Shown piece after piece: positions 22,061 to 22,238 of a DNA stretch of 22,238 nucleotides. Position 1 is the stretch's first letter. Each line of letters starts with the position of its first letter. Both the position numbers and the translations under genes were made by a program. This DNA is from a virus: the IMG/VR virus record IMGVR_UViG_3300030108_005755, positions 1 to 22,238 of that record. One strand, 5' to 3'. Under the pieces are notes generated by a model. It saw nothing but the letters and a program-made list of their open reading frames with translations, did no database searches and had not been told where the DNA came from.

Positions 22061-22238
22061 CTTTATCTCCTTTTATTTTCCAATATTCTATCTCGGTTCT
22101 TGGTTTACTCGAGTATATCTTCTTTGCCTCTAATACACTTACAAAACAATCATCATTCCACAATATGCCTTGTAATGAATCCATAACAAACTTTGCCAGA
22201 TTATCTATGTCTGGTTTTACAATATGTATGCTTGGAGA
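22017..22238 (-). CDS. rusA: RusA-like Holliday junction resolvase, C-terminal part
   Basis: The frame is open from the window edge to TAG 22017-22019 and gives the last 73 residues. It carries the RusA core: KPDIDNLAKFVMDSL, with the two Asp of the Asp-x-Asp-Asn motif; GILWNDDCFVSVLEAKKIY, with the further catalytic Asp; and SSKPRTEIEYW. RusA cuts Holliday junctions symmetrically as a dimer and needs these acidic residues for metal. The N-terminal part lies beyond the window. A Lys/Thr-rich tail follows the core. It is the most upstream gene seen in the - strand operon, and the winged-helix gene starts within its 3' end. The gene is short of its start only because of the window edge. Confidence 0.85.
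   Translation of the reverse strand, partial: SPSIHIVKPDIDNLAKFVMDSLQGILWNDDCFVSVLEAKKIYSSKPRTEIEYWKIKGDKDDTKTKSPKLAKKR

Noticed and set aside
21723-22133. 136-residue frame on the + strand over the winged-helix and RusA genes
   Set aside because: It starts with GTG without a ribosome site, has a Ser/Phe/Ile-rich composition typical of antisense frames, and overlaps two genes with clear families on the other strand.

Overview
The window looks like part of the genome of a lytic tailed phage. Its virion has the podovirus type of short tail with internal ejection proteins. The DNA is strongly AT-rich, genes are packed end to end with ATGA/TAATG overlaps, and most starts have good AGGAG-type ribosome sites. 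That points to a host using ordinary Shine-Dalgarno initiation (most likely an AT-rich Gram-negative bacterium, and less likely Bacteroidota). The host itself cannot be named from this sequence.

Bases 1-19757 are all on the + strand and encode virion and lysis functions. In order they are: neck/head-completion proteins (one carrying an inserted carbohydrate-binding-like domain); a lysozyme/transglycosylase-like protein; an XhlA-like membrane protein; a calcineurin-like phosphoesterase; a beta-rich structural protein; a series of small membrane proteins; a 929-residue tail hub/nozzle-like protein; a fibre-tip-like protein; and an ejection-protein block ending in a 2115-residue internal virion protein. 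An N-acetyltransferase sits inside the ejection block. Five small genes in this part (at 28, 160, 5868, 5980 and 6116) are very short; the one at 6116 is convincing.

Bases 19763-22238 are on the - strand and read towards the late genes, with only 5 bp between the converging stop codons. This is an early/middle-type operon. In transcription order it holds a RusA-like Holliday junction resolvase (cut by the window edge), a winged-helix protein, a 307-bp non-coding gap, a small hypothetical protein, an AT-hook protein, a zinc-ribbon protein, two small basic/coiled-coil proteins, an HNH-type zinc protein and a NinB-like recombination protein. RusA, NinB and a zinc/HNH protein together recall the nin region of lambdoid phages, so the operon probably serves recombination and DNA processing.

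The most unusual signal is the non-coding gap at 21550-21856. It contains three consecutive modules, each closed by a long complementary helix of 9-13 bp and each with internal hairpins. The middle helix needs two G-U wobbles that exist only in the - strand RNA. A sigma70-like promoter may also lie in it. It is a candidate undescribed structured RNA or elaborate leader. The second notable point is the HNH gene, whose conserved N-terminus lies upstream of any standard start codon. That suggests an AUC start, a -1 frameshift or a sequence error.
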